From: SKVR01 sp964491395
Lineage (GTDB): Bacteria > Bacteroidota > Bacteroidia > Bacteroidales > UBA7960
DNA: 64,000 bases
NCBI GenBank assembly: GCA_964491395.1
Contig: CAZBGI010000011.1
Coordinates: 13,725 to 77,724, forward strand
Direction: 5' to 3'
The translations under genes were made by a program, and so were the position numbers. Positions 27,183 through 35,796 of this stretch are shown piece after piece (the stretch's first letter is position 1; every line of letters begins with the position of its first letter). The notes under the pieces were generated by a model. It was given only the letters and a program-made list of their open reading frames with translations, made no database searches and had not been told where the DNA came from.

Positions 27183-28145
27183 ATGAAAATCGGTTTAGAT
27201 GTAATGGGTGGTGATTATGCTCCTGACAGCATTATTAAAGGAGCGATTCTTGCCCGCAAAGAATTACCCGAAAAAGATCATCTGGTTCTTTTTGGTTTGG
27301 AAGAAACCATCCTGGCAAAGCTGGAGGAGTTTGGTGCAGACCCTGCAGCCTTCCACATTGTCAATGCCACCGAAGTGATCGGGATGGCCGAACAACCCAC
27401 CAGAGCATTTACACAAAAGCCGGATTCAAGCATTTCCAAAGGTTTTCACTACCTCAAATCGGGAAAAATAGATTCTTTCGCCAGCGCGGGCAACACCGGG
27501 GCCATGCTCGTAGGTTCAATTTACAGCGTGAATGTAGTCCAGGGAATTATCAGACCTGCCACAACCTCGGTTTTACCCAAAGAAAACGGGGGCCTTGGAG
27601 TACTCATTGATGTGGGGACCAATCCTGACAGCAAGCCCGATGTGTTGCACCAGTTTGGACTGCTGGGTTCGGTATATGCAGAATTTGTTTATGGCATAAA
27701 AAAGCCCAAGGTCGCACTCCTCAATATTGGTGAAGAAGAAGAAAAGGGAAACCTGCTTACTCATTCCGCTTTCCGGTTGATGCATGATACCTCAGATTAC
27801 CATTTTATTGGCAATATTGAAAGCCGGGATTTGTTTAATGACAAGGCTGATGTAATTGTATGTGATGGGTTCACAGGAAATATTGTACTGAAGCAGGCAG
27901 AGGCGATGTTCCGATTGATTAAGAAACGGAAAATCCAGGATGAGTTTTTTGATCGAATGAATTATGAAAATTACGGCGGCACCCCCATTTTAGGTGTCAA
28001 TGGCACCGTAATTATCGGCCACGGAATATCCAACGATATTGCCACCAAAAATATGATTTTACTCTCCAGAGGCGTTTATGAGGCTAAACTGGCTGAAAAA
28101 ATAAATGCACGATTAAGCAGCTACACGCAAACAAAAAACATTTAA
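27183..28145 (+). CDS. plsX: Phosphate acyltransferase PlsX
   Basis: A 320-residue enzyme that makes acyl-phosphate from acyl-ACP, the acyl donor for PlsY at the start of phospholipid synthesis. It is a peripheral membrane protein. The N-terminus IGLDVMGGDYAPDSIIKGA, the motifs SAGNTGAMLVGS and DVGTNPDSKP, and DGFTGNIVLKQ are family hallmarks. The length is normal. Its place ahead of fabH is the common bacterial order. Confidence 0.97.
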   Translation: MKIGLDVMGGDYAPDSIIKGAILARKELPEKDHLVLFGLEETILAKLEEFGADPAAFHIVNATEVIGMAEQPTRAFTQKPDSSISKGFHYLKSGKIDSFASAGNTGAMLVGSIYSVNVVQGIIRPATTSVLPKENGGLGVLIDVGTNPDSKPDVLHQFGLLGSVYAEFVYGIKKPKVALLNIGEEEEKGNLLTHSAFRLMHDTSDYHFIGNIESRDLFNDKADVIVCDGFTGNIVLKQAEAMFRLIKKRKIQDEFFDRMNYENYGGTPILGVNGTVIIGHGISNDIATKNMILLSRGVYEAKLAEKINARLSSYTQTKNI

Positions 28146-28189
28146 TAAAAAGAACGACAGCACCTGCGTTCATCTAATTACCAGGATTT

Positions 28190-29188
28190 ATGACAAAAAC
28201 AAGGGCAGCAATTACCGCAATACACGGCTTTGTTCCGGAGAACATTCTTACCAATGCAGAATTAGAAAAAATGGTTGACACAACCGATGAATGGATAACC
28301 ACCCGAACAGGAATTAAGGAGAGAAGAATTTTAAAAGGAGAAGGACAGGGAACTTCGGTTATGGGAACAAAAGCAGTGCAGGGTTTACTGAAAAAAAGCG
28401 GTACCCAACCTGAAGAGGTAGATTTACTTATTTGCGCTACGGTAACGCCTGACATGAAATTTCCGGCTACAGCCAACCTGATTTGTCACAAAACCGGCAT
28501 AAAAAACGCCTTTAGCTTTGACACCAATGCTGCTTGCTCAGGTTTTATTTATACCCTGGTTACTGCAGCCCAGTTTGTAGAATCCGGCAGATACAAGAAA
28601 GTAATTGTGGTAGGTGCCGACAAAATGTCGTCTATAGTAGATTATACCGACCGCCAAACCTGCGTCATATTCGGAGATGGAGCCGCTGCTGTATTGCTCG
28701 AACCCACCGAAGAAGAAACCGGAGTAATGGATCATATCTTTCAGTCTGATGGTTGTGGTCATGTACATCTTCACATGAAAGCCGGTGGTTCTGCGTATCC
28801 CCCCACCCACGAGAATATTGATGCCCGTGAACATTACGTATATCAGGAAGGACAGGCAGTATATAAATTTGCAGTAAAAAACATGGCAGATGTTGCTGCA
28901 GAAGTCATAGAAAGAAACAACCTCACTCCCGAAGACATCGCCTGGCTGGTACCTCATCAGGCCAACATGCGCATTATTGAAGCGGTTTCAAGAAGAAGCG
29001 GCGTTCCTATGGATAAAGTAATGATAAACATCCAAAAGTATGGCAATACTACCAACGCCACGATTCCTCTTTGCCTGTGGGAATGGGAAAGTAAGCTAAG
29101 AAAAGGTGACAACATAGTGCTTGCTGCCTTCGGAGGTGGATTTACCTGGGGGTCTATCTGGCTCAAATGGGCTTACGACCCCAAATAA
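28190..29188 (+). CDS. fabH: Beta-ketoacyl-ACP synthase III
   Basis: A 332-residue enzyme that condenses acetyl-CoA (or a branched acyl-CoA) with malonyl-ACP to start fatty-acid synthesis. The catalytic triad is visible: Cys116 in NAACSGFIYTL, His near 257 in VPHQANMRI and Asn near 287 in YGNTTNATIP. It follows plsX by 44 bases. Branched-chain primers are common in this phylum, but specificity cannot be read here. Confidence 0.97.
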   Translation: MTKTRAAITAIHGFVPENILTNAELEKMVDTTDEWITTRTGIKERRILKGEGQGTSVMGTKAVQGLLKKSGTQPEEVDLLICATVTPDMKFPATANLICHKTGIKNAFSFDTNAACSGFIYTLVTAAQFVESGRYKKVIVVGADKMSSIVDYTDRQTCVIFGDGAAAVLLEPTEEETGVMDHIFQSDGCGHVHLHMKAGGSAYPPTHENIDAREHYVYQEGQAVYKFAVKNMADVAAEVIERNNLTPEDIAWLVPHQANMRIIEAVSRRSGVPMDKVMINIQKYGNTTNATIPLCLWEWESKLRKGDNIVLAAFGGGFTWGSIWLKWAYDPK

Positions 29189-29196
29189 AGAATCGC

Positions 29197-29526
29197 CTAT
29201 TCCCGCAATTTCCTGTTGTTCTTATGCCGTGAACCATCACGATTTGTTTTCTTCTGCAGGTTTTTCTCCAAAGCAGCAGTCAAATCTGTACCGGTTTGGT
29301 TGGCAAGACAGATAAGCACAAAAAGCACATCTGCCAGTTCATCGGCCAGATCTTTGTCCTTTTCTCCGGGTTTGAAGGATTGCTCTCCATACTTCCGGGC
29401 AATTATTCTTGCTACTTCTCCCACTTCTTCGGTAAGCATGGCCATATTGGTCAACTCATTAAAATAGCGTACACCGGTGGATTTTATCCATTCATCAACT
29501 ATTAATTGGGCTTCTTTCAGTTCCAT
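29197..29526 (-). CDS. MazG-like nucleotide pyrophosphohydrolase
   Basis: A 109-residue all-helical protein of the MazG/dUTPase-like superfamily. The metal-binding motif is seen as MLTEEVGEVAR and then LADELADVLFVL, matching EExxE and ExxD. Such small MazG proteins hydrolyse nucleoside triphosphates, often non-canonical ones. It is downstream of dtd by only 5 bases on the same strand, so the two quality-control genes form a pair. It is convergent with fabH, with 8 bases between the stops. Confidence 0.87.
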   Translation of the reverse strand: MELKEAQLIVDEWIKSTGVRYFNELTNMAMLTEEVGEVARIIARKYGEQSFKPGEKDKDLADELADVLFVLICLANQTGTDLTAALEKNLQKKTNRDGSRHKNNRKLRE

Positions 29527-29531
29527 ATATG

Positions 29532-29984
29532 CTATTCTCTGTTTTTACTATCAATTATTATCGTAACAGGACCATCATTCACCAGAGAAACCTGCATCAT
29601 TGCACCAAAGATACCGGTTTTCACTTCTTTGCCTAAATAAGAAGACAATACCTCTGCAAATTCTTCATAAAGCGGTATGGCTGTTTCAGGCCTGGCTGCC
29701 CTGATGTAGGAAGGTCTGTTTCCTTTTTTGCTACTGGCATGTAAGGTAAACTGGCTGATCAGCAATACTTCTCCCTGAACATCCTTCAAAGAGAGATTCA
29801 TAATCCCCTCGGCATCATCAAAGACCCTGAGACGGGAAACTTTGCCACACAACCACTCAACATCTTCTTTTCCATCCGATTCTTCTATACCCAGCAACAC
29901 AAGCATACCATTGCCTATCGATGCGTACACCTCATTGTCAATGGTTACAGAAGCTTCGGTTACTCTTTGTATAACTATTCGCAT
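29532..29984 (-). CDS. dtd: D-aminoacyl-tRNA deacylase
   Basis: A 150-residue enzyme that removes D-amino acids (and glycine from tRNA-Ala) from mischarged tRNA. The two active-site signatures are present: SQFTLHAS and, near the C-terminus, NDGPVTIII, which carries the Gly-cis-Pro motif. The start MRIVIQRVTEASVTID is standard. It heads a two-gene unit with the MazG-like gene. Confidence 0.96.
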   Translation of the reverse strand: MRIVIQRVTEASVTIDNEVYASIGNGMLVLLGIEESDGKEDVEWLCGKVSRLRVFDDAEGIMNLSLKDVQGEVLLISQFTLHASSKKGNRPSYIRAARPETAIPLYEEFAEVLSSYLGKEVKTGIFGAMMQVSLVNDGPVTIIIDSKNRE

Positions 29985-30109
29985 AATCTTTTCCCTTATA
30001 ATTTACCATTTATCCTATCTTGCAACAGCCCTTCAATCGCTATTACATGAAAAATTTTGATTGTATTTGATGGGGTTATTGACCTGTTTCAATAGGGTAC
30101 GTTTATTAA

Positions 30110-31030
30110 TCAGGCCCTGGTATCTTCTCCCGATAAAATATTCAGGTAGTTGAGGTAGCGTTTGTAATTGATCTCACCCTTCTCCACTTTCTCTTTTACT
30201 GCGCAACCAGGTTCGTGTGCGTGAGTGCAATTGTCAAACCTGCACTGATTTAACAAATCACGCATTTCAGGGAAATAATGGCAAAGCTCCCAATCTTCAA
30301 AATCCACAAGCCCAAACTCCTTTATGCCGGGAGTATCAATAATAAATCCCCCCTCTGACAAGGGAAACATTTCCGCAAACGTAGTGGTGTGTTTTCCTTT
30401 GAGATGTGTGAGAGATATTTGAGCCGTTTTCAATGTCAGACCAGGTTCAATGGCATTGATGAGGGTTGATTTTCCTACTCCCGAGTGTCCTGAAAGCAAG
30501 GATGTTTTATCCTTGATCAGCTCGCGAAACGCTCCAAGATTGTGCTTTTTCAAGGCACTGACCTTCAGACATTCGTATCCCAAAGGAGCATAAACGGATA
30601 TCAGTTCATCCAGCATGGCAAGCTCTTCCTCCTCATATAAATCTGTTTTATTGAAAACGATGCAGGCTTTCACGCTATAGGCTTCACAATTTACCAGAAA
30701 TCGATCAATAAAACCCGTTGAGGTTCGGGGAACATACAATGTGGCAATTAAAACAGCCTGATCAAGATTGGCAGCTATTACCTGGCTTTTGCGACTAAGG
30801 TTGGTGGATTTACGGATAATGTGGTTTTTGCGATCCAGAATCTGGGTAATGATTCCGGTTTGCTGATCAGGTTCTGGTGCATAAATCACCCTATCTCCTA
30901 CTGCCACGGGATTTGTAGCACGTGAGCCTTCCATTTTGAATTTGCCCCTGAGCCGGCAATCAAGGGTATGTCCGTCTTCATCCAGCACCTTGTACCAGCT
31001 TCCGGTAGATTTTATTACTGTTCCTTTCAA
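30110..31030 (-). CDS. rsgA: Ribosome small subunit-dependent GTPase A
   Basis: A 306-residue circularly permuted GTPase that checks late 30S maturation. In order: an N-terminal OB-fold (about 1-65), G4 (FNKTDL), G1 (GHSGVGKSTLI), G3 (DTPG) and a C-terminal zinc site with CRFDNCTHAHEPGC. The start is TTG at 31030, giving MKGTVIKSTGSWYKV, which agrees with relatives; no ATG is near. Oddly, a TATCTTTG -7 box (31035-31028) overlaps this TTG, so a transcript from it would lack the start codon. The box is probably a chance match. Confidence 0.95.
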   Translation of the reverse strand: MKGTVIKSTGSWYKVLDEDGHTLDCRLRGKFKMEGSRATNPVAVGDRVIYAPEPDQQTGIITQILDRKNHIIRKSTNLSRKSQVIAANLDQAVLIATLYVPRTSTGFIDRFLVNCEAYSVKACIVFNKTDLYEEEELAMLDELISVYAPLGYECLKVSALKKHNLGAFRELIKDKTSLLSGHSGVGKSTLINAIEPGLTLKTAQISLTHLKGKHTTTFAEMFPLSEGGFIIDTPGIKEFGLVDFEDWELCHYFPEMRDLLNQCRFDNCTHAHEPGCAVKEKVEKGEINYKRYLNYLNILSGEDTRA

Positions 31031-31305
31031 AGATAGTATTGAGTTTGGTGATTATTGTTTGTCTATGCAATAAAAAATTAAAATTAGAAAAAATATACAG
31101 AACTTATCAAGGCTTCAGGACAATTTGTTTTTCGTTGCCTTCTTTTTTTACTATATTAAGAAGTTTGATTCCTATTTAATAGAAGCAGGGTGGCTGTCTT
31201 TTTTTATCTTTGACAAGTATTCCGGACAAAGCTCATTGTTTGTTCTTTTTAGCCATTTATTTTCAGATAAAAGAAAGCTTTTTCATACATTTTTAATTAT
31301 ACAGA

Positions 31306-32298
31306 ATGGCCAATACTATCAATTGGGGCATTATAGGCTGTGGAGCAGTAACCGAGAAGAAAAGTGGTCCGGCCTTCAACAAAGTCAAGGGTTCGAAACT
31401 AATGGCCGTCATGCGCCGTGACAGGGACAAAGCGATGGACTACGCGCTTCGCCACAAAGTCCCCCGCTTTTATGATCATGCCCAGGATTTGATCCAGGAT
31501 CCCGAAGTAAATGCAGTTTATGTTGCCACGCCTCCCGATTCTCATAAAGATTATGCCATAAGTGCCATGAAAGCAGGGAAACCGGTTTATGTGGAAAAGC
31601 CCATGGCACTTAATCATGCGCAATGCCTGGAGATGATAAAAGTATCAGAAGAAACCGGCATTCCGCTATTTGTAGCATATTACAGACGAAGACTGCCGGG
31701 TTTTGTAAAAATCAAAGAACTAATAGATTCCGGCACAATCGGGAAACCTTTATATTTTGCCATCCGCTACTTTTCTCCTGCCAGCAAGACAGACTCAACC
31801 ACTCCTTTGCCCTGGCGGGTAATTCCTGAAAAATCAGGAGGCGGATACCTTCATGACCTGGGTAGTCATCATCTCGATTTGATTGATTACCTGCTGGGCC
31901 CCCTGGAGAAGGTTACGGCACTGGCGGTTAACCAACATAACCTTTATGAACCCGACGATTTTATTTCTGCCGGTTTTACCGGCCAAAACAAGATAACAGG
32001 GCATGGAATATGGAGCTTTGCAGCACCTGACCATGCTACAGAAGATTATATGGAGATTATCGGAGATAAAGGAAAAATAACTTTTTCATGCTTTGGCTTC
32101 ACTCACACACGATTGATTATAAACGGACGCTCACGCTACTTTGTCAACAAACGTCCTCAACATGTGCAGCAGAATTTAATTCAAAGCATTGTAAACGAAC
32201 TGCACGGAACAGGAGAATGTCCCAGTAAAGGAGTAAGTGCTGCCCGAACCAGCCGCATATTGGATGAAATGGTTAATTCGGCATCCGGTAATGAGTAA
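31306..32298 (+). CDS. Gfo/Idh/MocA-family oxidoreductase
   Basis: A 330-residue NAD(P)-dependent sugar-type dehydrogenase. The N-terminal Rossmann fold has WGIIGCGAVTEKKSGPAF, the EKP motif is VYVEKPMAL and the region HDLGSHHLDLIDYLLG holds the usual catalytic histidine. The C-terminal alpha/beta domain is complete. Typical substrates are sugars, inositols or biliverdin-like molecules; nothing nearby narrows this. The next gene, a GldA-like ATPase, begins 18 bases later, so they may be co-transcribed without an obvious functional link. Confidence 0.9.
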   Translation: MANTINWGIIGCGAVTEKKSGPAFNKVKGSKLMAVMRRDRDKAMDYALRHKVPRFYDHAQDLIQDPEVNAVYVATPPDSHKDYAISAMKAGKPVYVEKPMALNHAQCLEMIKVSEETGIPLFVAYYRRRLPGFVKIKELIDSGTIGKPLYFAIRYFSPASKTDSTTPLPWRVIPEKSGGGYLHDLGSHHLDLIDYLLGPLEKVTALAVNQHNLYEPDDFISAGFTGQNKITGHGIWSFAAPDHATEDYMEIIGDKGKITFSCFGFTHTRLIINGRSRYFVNKRPQHVQQNLIQSIVNELHGTGECPSKGVSAARTSRILDEMVNSASGNE

Positions 32299-32316
32299 AT
32301 CAAAAAACAAAGACAC

Positions 32317-33231
32317 ATGACTTTAACAGTAAAAAATGTTACCAAAACATACGGTACACAAAAGGCACTCAACGATGTATCCCTGGAAGTAAAGCAGGGT
32401 GAAATTGTGGCATTGCTCGGCCCCAACGGGGCCGGTAAAAGCACGATGATGAAAATCATTACCTGTTACATACCCCAAAATCAGGGTGATGTATGGGTAT
32501 ATAACCATAATGTGGTTACGGATTCCTTAAAGGTACGCGAACAGGTGGGCTATTTACCCGAAAACAACCCGTTGTATCCTGACATGTACGTACGTGAATA
32601 TCTGACATTTGTTGCCGGCCTGCATAAATTAGGTAAAAAAACCCGGGAAAGAGTTGATCAAATGATCGAACAAACAGGACTTACTGTGGAGCAGCACAAA
32701 AAAATTGGTGCTTTGTCTAAAGGCTACCGCCAAAGGGTAGGCATCGCTCAAGCCCTTATTCACGATCCCCGTGTACTCATTTTGGATGAACCCACTTCCG
32801 GGCTTGACCCTAATCAATTGGTAGATATCAGAGAACTGATCAGGGAAACCGGCAGGCATAAAACAGTGCTTTTGTCTACCCACATCATGCAGGAAGTAGA
32901 AGCGGTTTGCGACAGGGTAATCATCATCAATAAGGGGAAAATAGTGGCAGATGCCCCTACTCATGAATTGCAGTTGCTCAACAAAAGCAATCGGGTAATC
33001 ACAATTGAACTGGAGCAAGCCAGGGATTTTGAAGTGTTGAAAACACTACCCGAAATACTTGATGTTCAGCAACAGAGTGAAAAGACAGCCAAAATATTCA
33101 CCCAAAGTAATAAAGATATGCGGGGAGATCTCTTCAGATTTGCCGTTTCCCATGAATGGGTAATTGTTGCTATGGGATATGAAGATCAAAGCATTGAGCA
33201 GGTATTCAGGCAGCTGACATTTGAAGTTTAA
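32317..33231 (+). CDS. gldA: GldA-like ABC transporter ATP-binding protein
   Basis: A 304-residue ATPase very like GldA of Bacteroidota. Walker A is LLGPNGAGKSTMMK, with TCYIPQNQGDVWVYNHNV following. The signature is LSKGYRQRVGIAQAL, Walker B is LILDEPTSGLDPNQ and the H-loop is LSTHIMQEV. GldA with GldF and GldG forms an ABC transporter needed for gliding in flavobacteria, but many non-gliding relatives keep it. gldF and gldG are not next to it here. The stop overlaps the start of the metK promoter region. Confidence 0.82.
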   Translation: MTLTVKNVTKTYGTQKALNDVSLEVKQGEIVALLGPNGAGKSTMMKIITCYIPQNQGDVWVYNHNVVTDSLKVREQVGYLPENNPLYPDMYVREYLTFVAGLHKLGKKTRERVDQMIEQTGLTVEQHKKIGALSKGYRQRVGIAQALIHDPRVLILDEPTSGLDPNQLVDIRELIRETGRHKTVLLSTHIMQEVEAVCDRVIIINKGKIVADAPTHELQLLNKSNRVITIELEQARDFEVLKTLPEILDVQQQSEKTAKIFTQSNKDMRGDLFRFAVSHEWVIVAMGYEDQSIEQVFRQLTFEV

Positions 33232-33236
33232 AGCTT

Positions 33237-33263
33237 TTGTTAAACAATTAATGCTTACCTTTG
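33237..33263 (+). promoter_or_regulatory. Promoter for metK
   Basis: TTG at 33237-33239, 16 bases, TACCTTTG at 33256-33263. The spacer is one base short of the usual range. The predicted start near 33270 gives a leader of about 45 bases before the ATG at 33314, which excludes an upstream in-frame ATG at 33221. I see no SAM riboswitch in this short leader. Confidence 0.5.
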
Positions 33264-33313
33264 CCGGGCGAAATTTTAAATTATTTATTTTAACTATAAT
33301 TATTTTCAATAAT

Positions 33314-34633
33314 ATGGGCTATTTGTTTACGTCTGAATCCGTATCAGAAGGACATCCGGATAAAATAGCGGATCAAATTTCCGATGCACTGCTCGATGAG
33401 TTTTTGCGCCAGGACCCCGAATCAAAAGTAGCATGTGAAACCATGGTTACTACCGGTTTGGTTGTTTGCAGCGGGGAAGTAAAAACCCGTGCATGGGTAG
33501 ATATTCAAAATGTTGTAAGAGAAGTATTAAAAGATATTGGCTATACCGACTCTGCCTATAAGTTCGAAGCAGATTCCTGTGGTGTTATTTCTGCCATTCA
33601 TGAACAGTCACCCGACATCAGCCAGGGTGTGGTAAGAGAAACAGAAGAGGAACAAGGAGCGGGAGACCAGGGAATGATGTTTGGATATGCATCAAGGGAA
33701 ACTGATGAATATATGCCCCTAACCCTTGATTTATCTCACATTTTGTTACAGGAACTTGCAGCTATCAGGAAAGAAGGAGAGTTAATGACTTACCTGAGGC
33801 CTGATTCTAAAGCCCAGGTTACTGTAGAGTATGACGATGATCACAAACCTGTTCGCATAGATACCATTGTAATATCAACTCAACATGATGAATTCATTCT
33901 TCCGGAAAACGGTACTCTCCTGGCAAGAAGAACGGCAGAATCAAAGATGCAGACCCGCATAAAAGAAGACATCGAGAAATACATCATTCCCCGGGCTGCC
34001 GAAGTATTGCCCGATCGCTTACGCCCCTTGTTTACCAATGGCTTCAGGTTGCTGGTCAATCCCACAGGGAAGTTTGTTATTGGGGGTCCTCATGGAGATA
34101 GTGGCCTGACAGGTCGGAAAATCATTGTAGATACTTACGGAGGGAAAGGAGCCCACGGTGGAGGAGCTTTTTCCGGCAAAGATTCCAGTAAAGTGGACCG
34201 GTCGGCCGCTTATGCCACACGCCATATCGCCAAAAACATCGTGGCTGCAGGCATTGCCAACGAAATCCTGGTTCAGGTAGCATATGCTATTGGCGTAGCC
34301 CAACCGGTGGGCATATATGTAAATACTTTTGGAACTGCGAAAGTAAACCTCAATGACAAACAAATTGCTGAAAAAATAAATCAGATATTTGATTTGAGGC
34401 CCTTCGCTATTATTAAACGATTTGGCCTTAAGAATCCTGTTTTCCTTCCCACCACCACCTATGGTCATTTTGGAAGAACTCCTTTTACCAAAGAAATTCA
34501 GGTGGCATACGAAGACAATGAAACTTACAAAAAAGTAGTGGACGGAAAAGAACTCATTTTCAAAAAAGCTGAGTTCTTTGCATGGGAAAAAACAGACTAT
34601 ATTGATCAGATTAAGTCTGAATTTGGCCTCTGA
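33314..34633 (+). CDS. metK: S-adenosylmethionine synthetase
   Basis: A 439-residue enzyme making S-adenosylmethionine from methionine and ATP. Signature stretches are SVSEGHPDKIADQISDA (ATP and Mg), GAGDQGMMFGYA and GGGAFSGKDSSKVDRSAAYA (P-loop-like, K+ site). The length is slightly above the E. coli form, as usual in this phylum. The ATG at 33314 gives MGYLFTSES, the expected start. Its 3' end overlaps the convergent nadD gene by 28 bases. Confidence 0.97.
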   Translation: MGYLFTSESVSEGHPDKIADQISDALLDEFLRQDPESKVACETMVTTGLVVCSGEVKTRAWVDIQNVVREVLKDIGYTDSAYKFEADSCGVISAIHEQSPDISQGVVRETEEEQGAGDQGMMFGYASRETDEYMPLTLDLSHILLQELAAIRKEGELMTYLRPDSKAQVTVEYDDDHKPVRIDTIVISTQHDEFILPENGTLLARRTAESKMQTRIKEDIEKYIIPRAAEVLPDRLRPLFTNGFRLLVNPTGKFVIGGPHGDSGLTGRKIIVDTYGGKGAHGGGAFSGKDSSKVDRSAAYATRHIAKNIVAAGIANEILVQVAYAIGVAQPVGIYVNTFGTAKVNLNDKQIAEKINQIFDLRPFAIIKRFGLKNPVFLPTTTYGHFGRTPFTKEIQVAYEDNETYKKVVDGKELIFKKAEFFAWEKTDYIDQIKSEFGL

Positions 34634-35202
34634 TAAAGTTTGTTTTTGCAAATAAAGTCATACACCTTTTCAGGAACCCTAAATCTTGCCGACAAGCCTT
34701 CGGCAAGATTTTTTCTTATATCCGTGGAGGAGATCTCCACTACCGGAGCATGGGTTATGTGCATATTGGGGTAATGATCAAACCGGGTACTTTCATATCC
34801 CAACCGTGGATACACATACACAGGAAGCATTTCCAGTATTTCCTCCCAGTTTTTCCATTTATCAAACTCCTGCAAATTGTCAGCACCTATTAACAAAGCA
34901 AAGCTTTTATCAGGATATTCCTCGTGCAGCCTGAGCAGGGTTTTATGAGTATAGGTGGGCCTGGGCATGTCGAACTCTGTATCGCAAACCCTGAAGCCCT
35001 TGAAACCTTCAACAGCAAGTTCAAGCATAGCCTTCCGCAAGCTCTCATGGGTAAGTTTTTTATCGGCCTTAAAGGGATTTTGCGGAGAGATTACGAACCA
35101 CAGTTCGTCTATCTCAGGCAAATTAAGAAAATACTCCGCAATAACAAGATGGCCTGTATGCACAGGGTCGTAAGATCCAAAAAAAAGCGCGGTTTTACCC
35201 AT
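34606..35202 (-). CDS. nadD: Nicotinate-nucleotide adenylyltransferase
   Basis: A 198-residue nucleotidyltransferase that adenylates nicotinate mononucleotide in NAD synthesis. The (H/T)xGH motif is in FFGSYDPVHTGHL and the C-terminal ISSTDIRKNL is the second ATP-binding signature. It is the last gene of a yicC-gmk-nadD operon, 12 bases after gmk. It ends inside the 3' end of metK, so the two stops cross over. Confidence 0.95.
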   Translation of the reverse strand: MGKTALFFGSYDPVHTGHLVIAEYFLNLPEIDELWFVISPQNPFKADKKLTHESLRKAMLELAVEGFKGFRVCDTEFDMPRPTYTHKTLLRLHEEYPDKSFALLIGADNLQEFDKWKNWEEILEMLPVYVYPRLGYESTRFDHYPNMHITHAPVVEISSTDIRKNLAEGLSARFRVPEKVYDFICKNKLYQRPNSDLI

Positions 35203-35214
35203 AGGAGCAGACTT

Positions 35215-35793
35215 TTATGCAGAGTGCAGGAAACTGGTAAATATTTCCCTCGTGAGATGGATGGCCATTTCCAGGTCATCATTTACAACGGTTGCATCAA
35301 ACCGGGGAGCAAATCCCATTTCAAACTCAGCTTTATTGATTCTTTTATCCATGCTTTCCTGGTTTTCGGTTCCTCGTTCGCAAAGCCTGTTTCGCAACTC
35401 ATCAACCGAGGGAGGCATAATGAAGAGTGCCAGAGCGTTTTCGGGATATTGTCGTTTGATATTTAACCCTCCCACCACATCAACATCAAAAACAACATGT
35501 TTGCCGTTGTTCCATATCCGTTGTACCTCTGACCGGAGCGTCCCATAGAAACTGCCCGGATAGACCTCCTCCCATTCCAGGAAGGCATCTTCGGCAATTT
35601 TCTGCCTAAACTCCTTTTCAGTCAGGAAATAATAATCCTTTCCATGTACTTCACCATTTCTAGGAGGCCTGCTACAGGCAGAAACAGAAAACTCAAGTTG
35701 AGGGAAGTCAGGCAGTACAGATTTAACGATGGTGGTTTTACCTGTACCTGATGGGGCACAGATGATGATTAACTTACCTTTTGTATTACTCAT
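35215..35793 (-). CDS. gmk: Guanylate kinase
   Basis: A 192-residue enzyme that phosphorylates GMP to GDP. The P-loop is CAPSGTGKTTIVKS, and the GMP-binding stretch is SACSRPPRNGEVHGKDYYFL with FLEWEEVYPGSFYGT. The C-terminal lid and helices are intact. It begins 3 bases after yicC ends, the standard pairing in bacteria. Confidence 0.96.
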   Translation of the reverse strand: MSNTKGKLIIICAPSGTGKTTIVKSVLPDFPQLEFSVSACSRPPRNGEVHGKDYYFLTEKEFRQKIAEDAFLEWEEVYPGSFYGTLRSEVQRIWNNGKHVVFDVDVVGGLNIKRQYPENALALFIMPPSVDELRNRLCERGTENQESMDKRINKAEFEMGFAPRFDATVVNDDLEMAIHLTREIFTSFLHSA

Positions 35794-35796
35794 AGT

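Noticed and set aside
31125..31421. 98-codon plus-strand frame overlapping the Gfo/Idh/MocA start
   Set aside because: It overlaps a firm gene and is Phe/Ser-rich, as expected from AT-rich upstream DNA.
33221..33313. N-terminal extension of MetK from an upstream ATG
   Set aside because: It would include the promoter and add 31 hydrophobic residues absent from the family.
34924..35466. 180-codon plus-strand frame across nadD and gmk
   Set aside because: Both minus-strand genes are certain by motif; this is a shadow frame.
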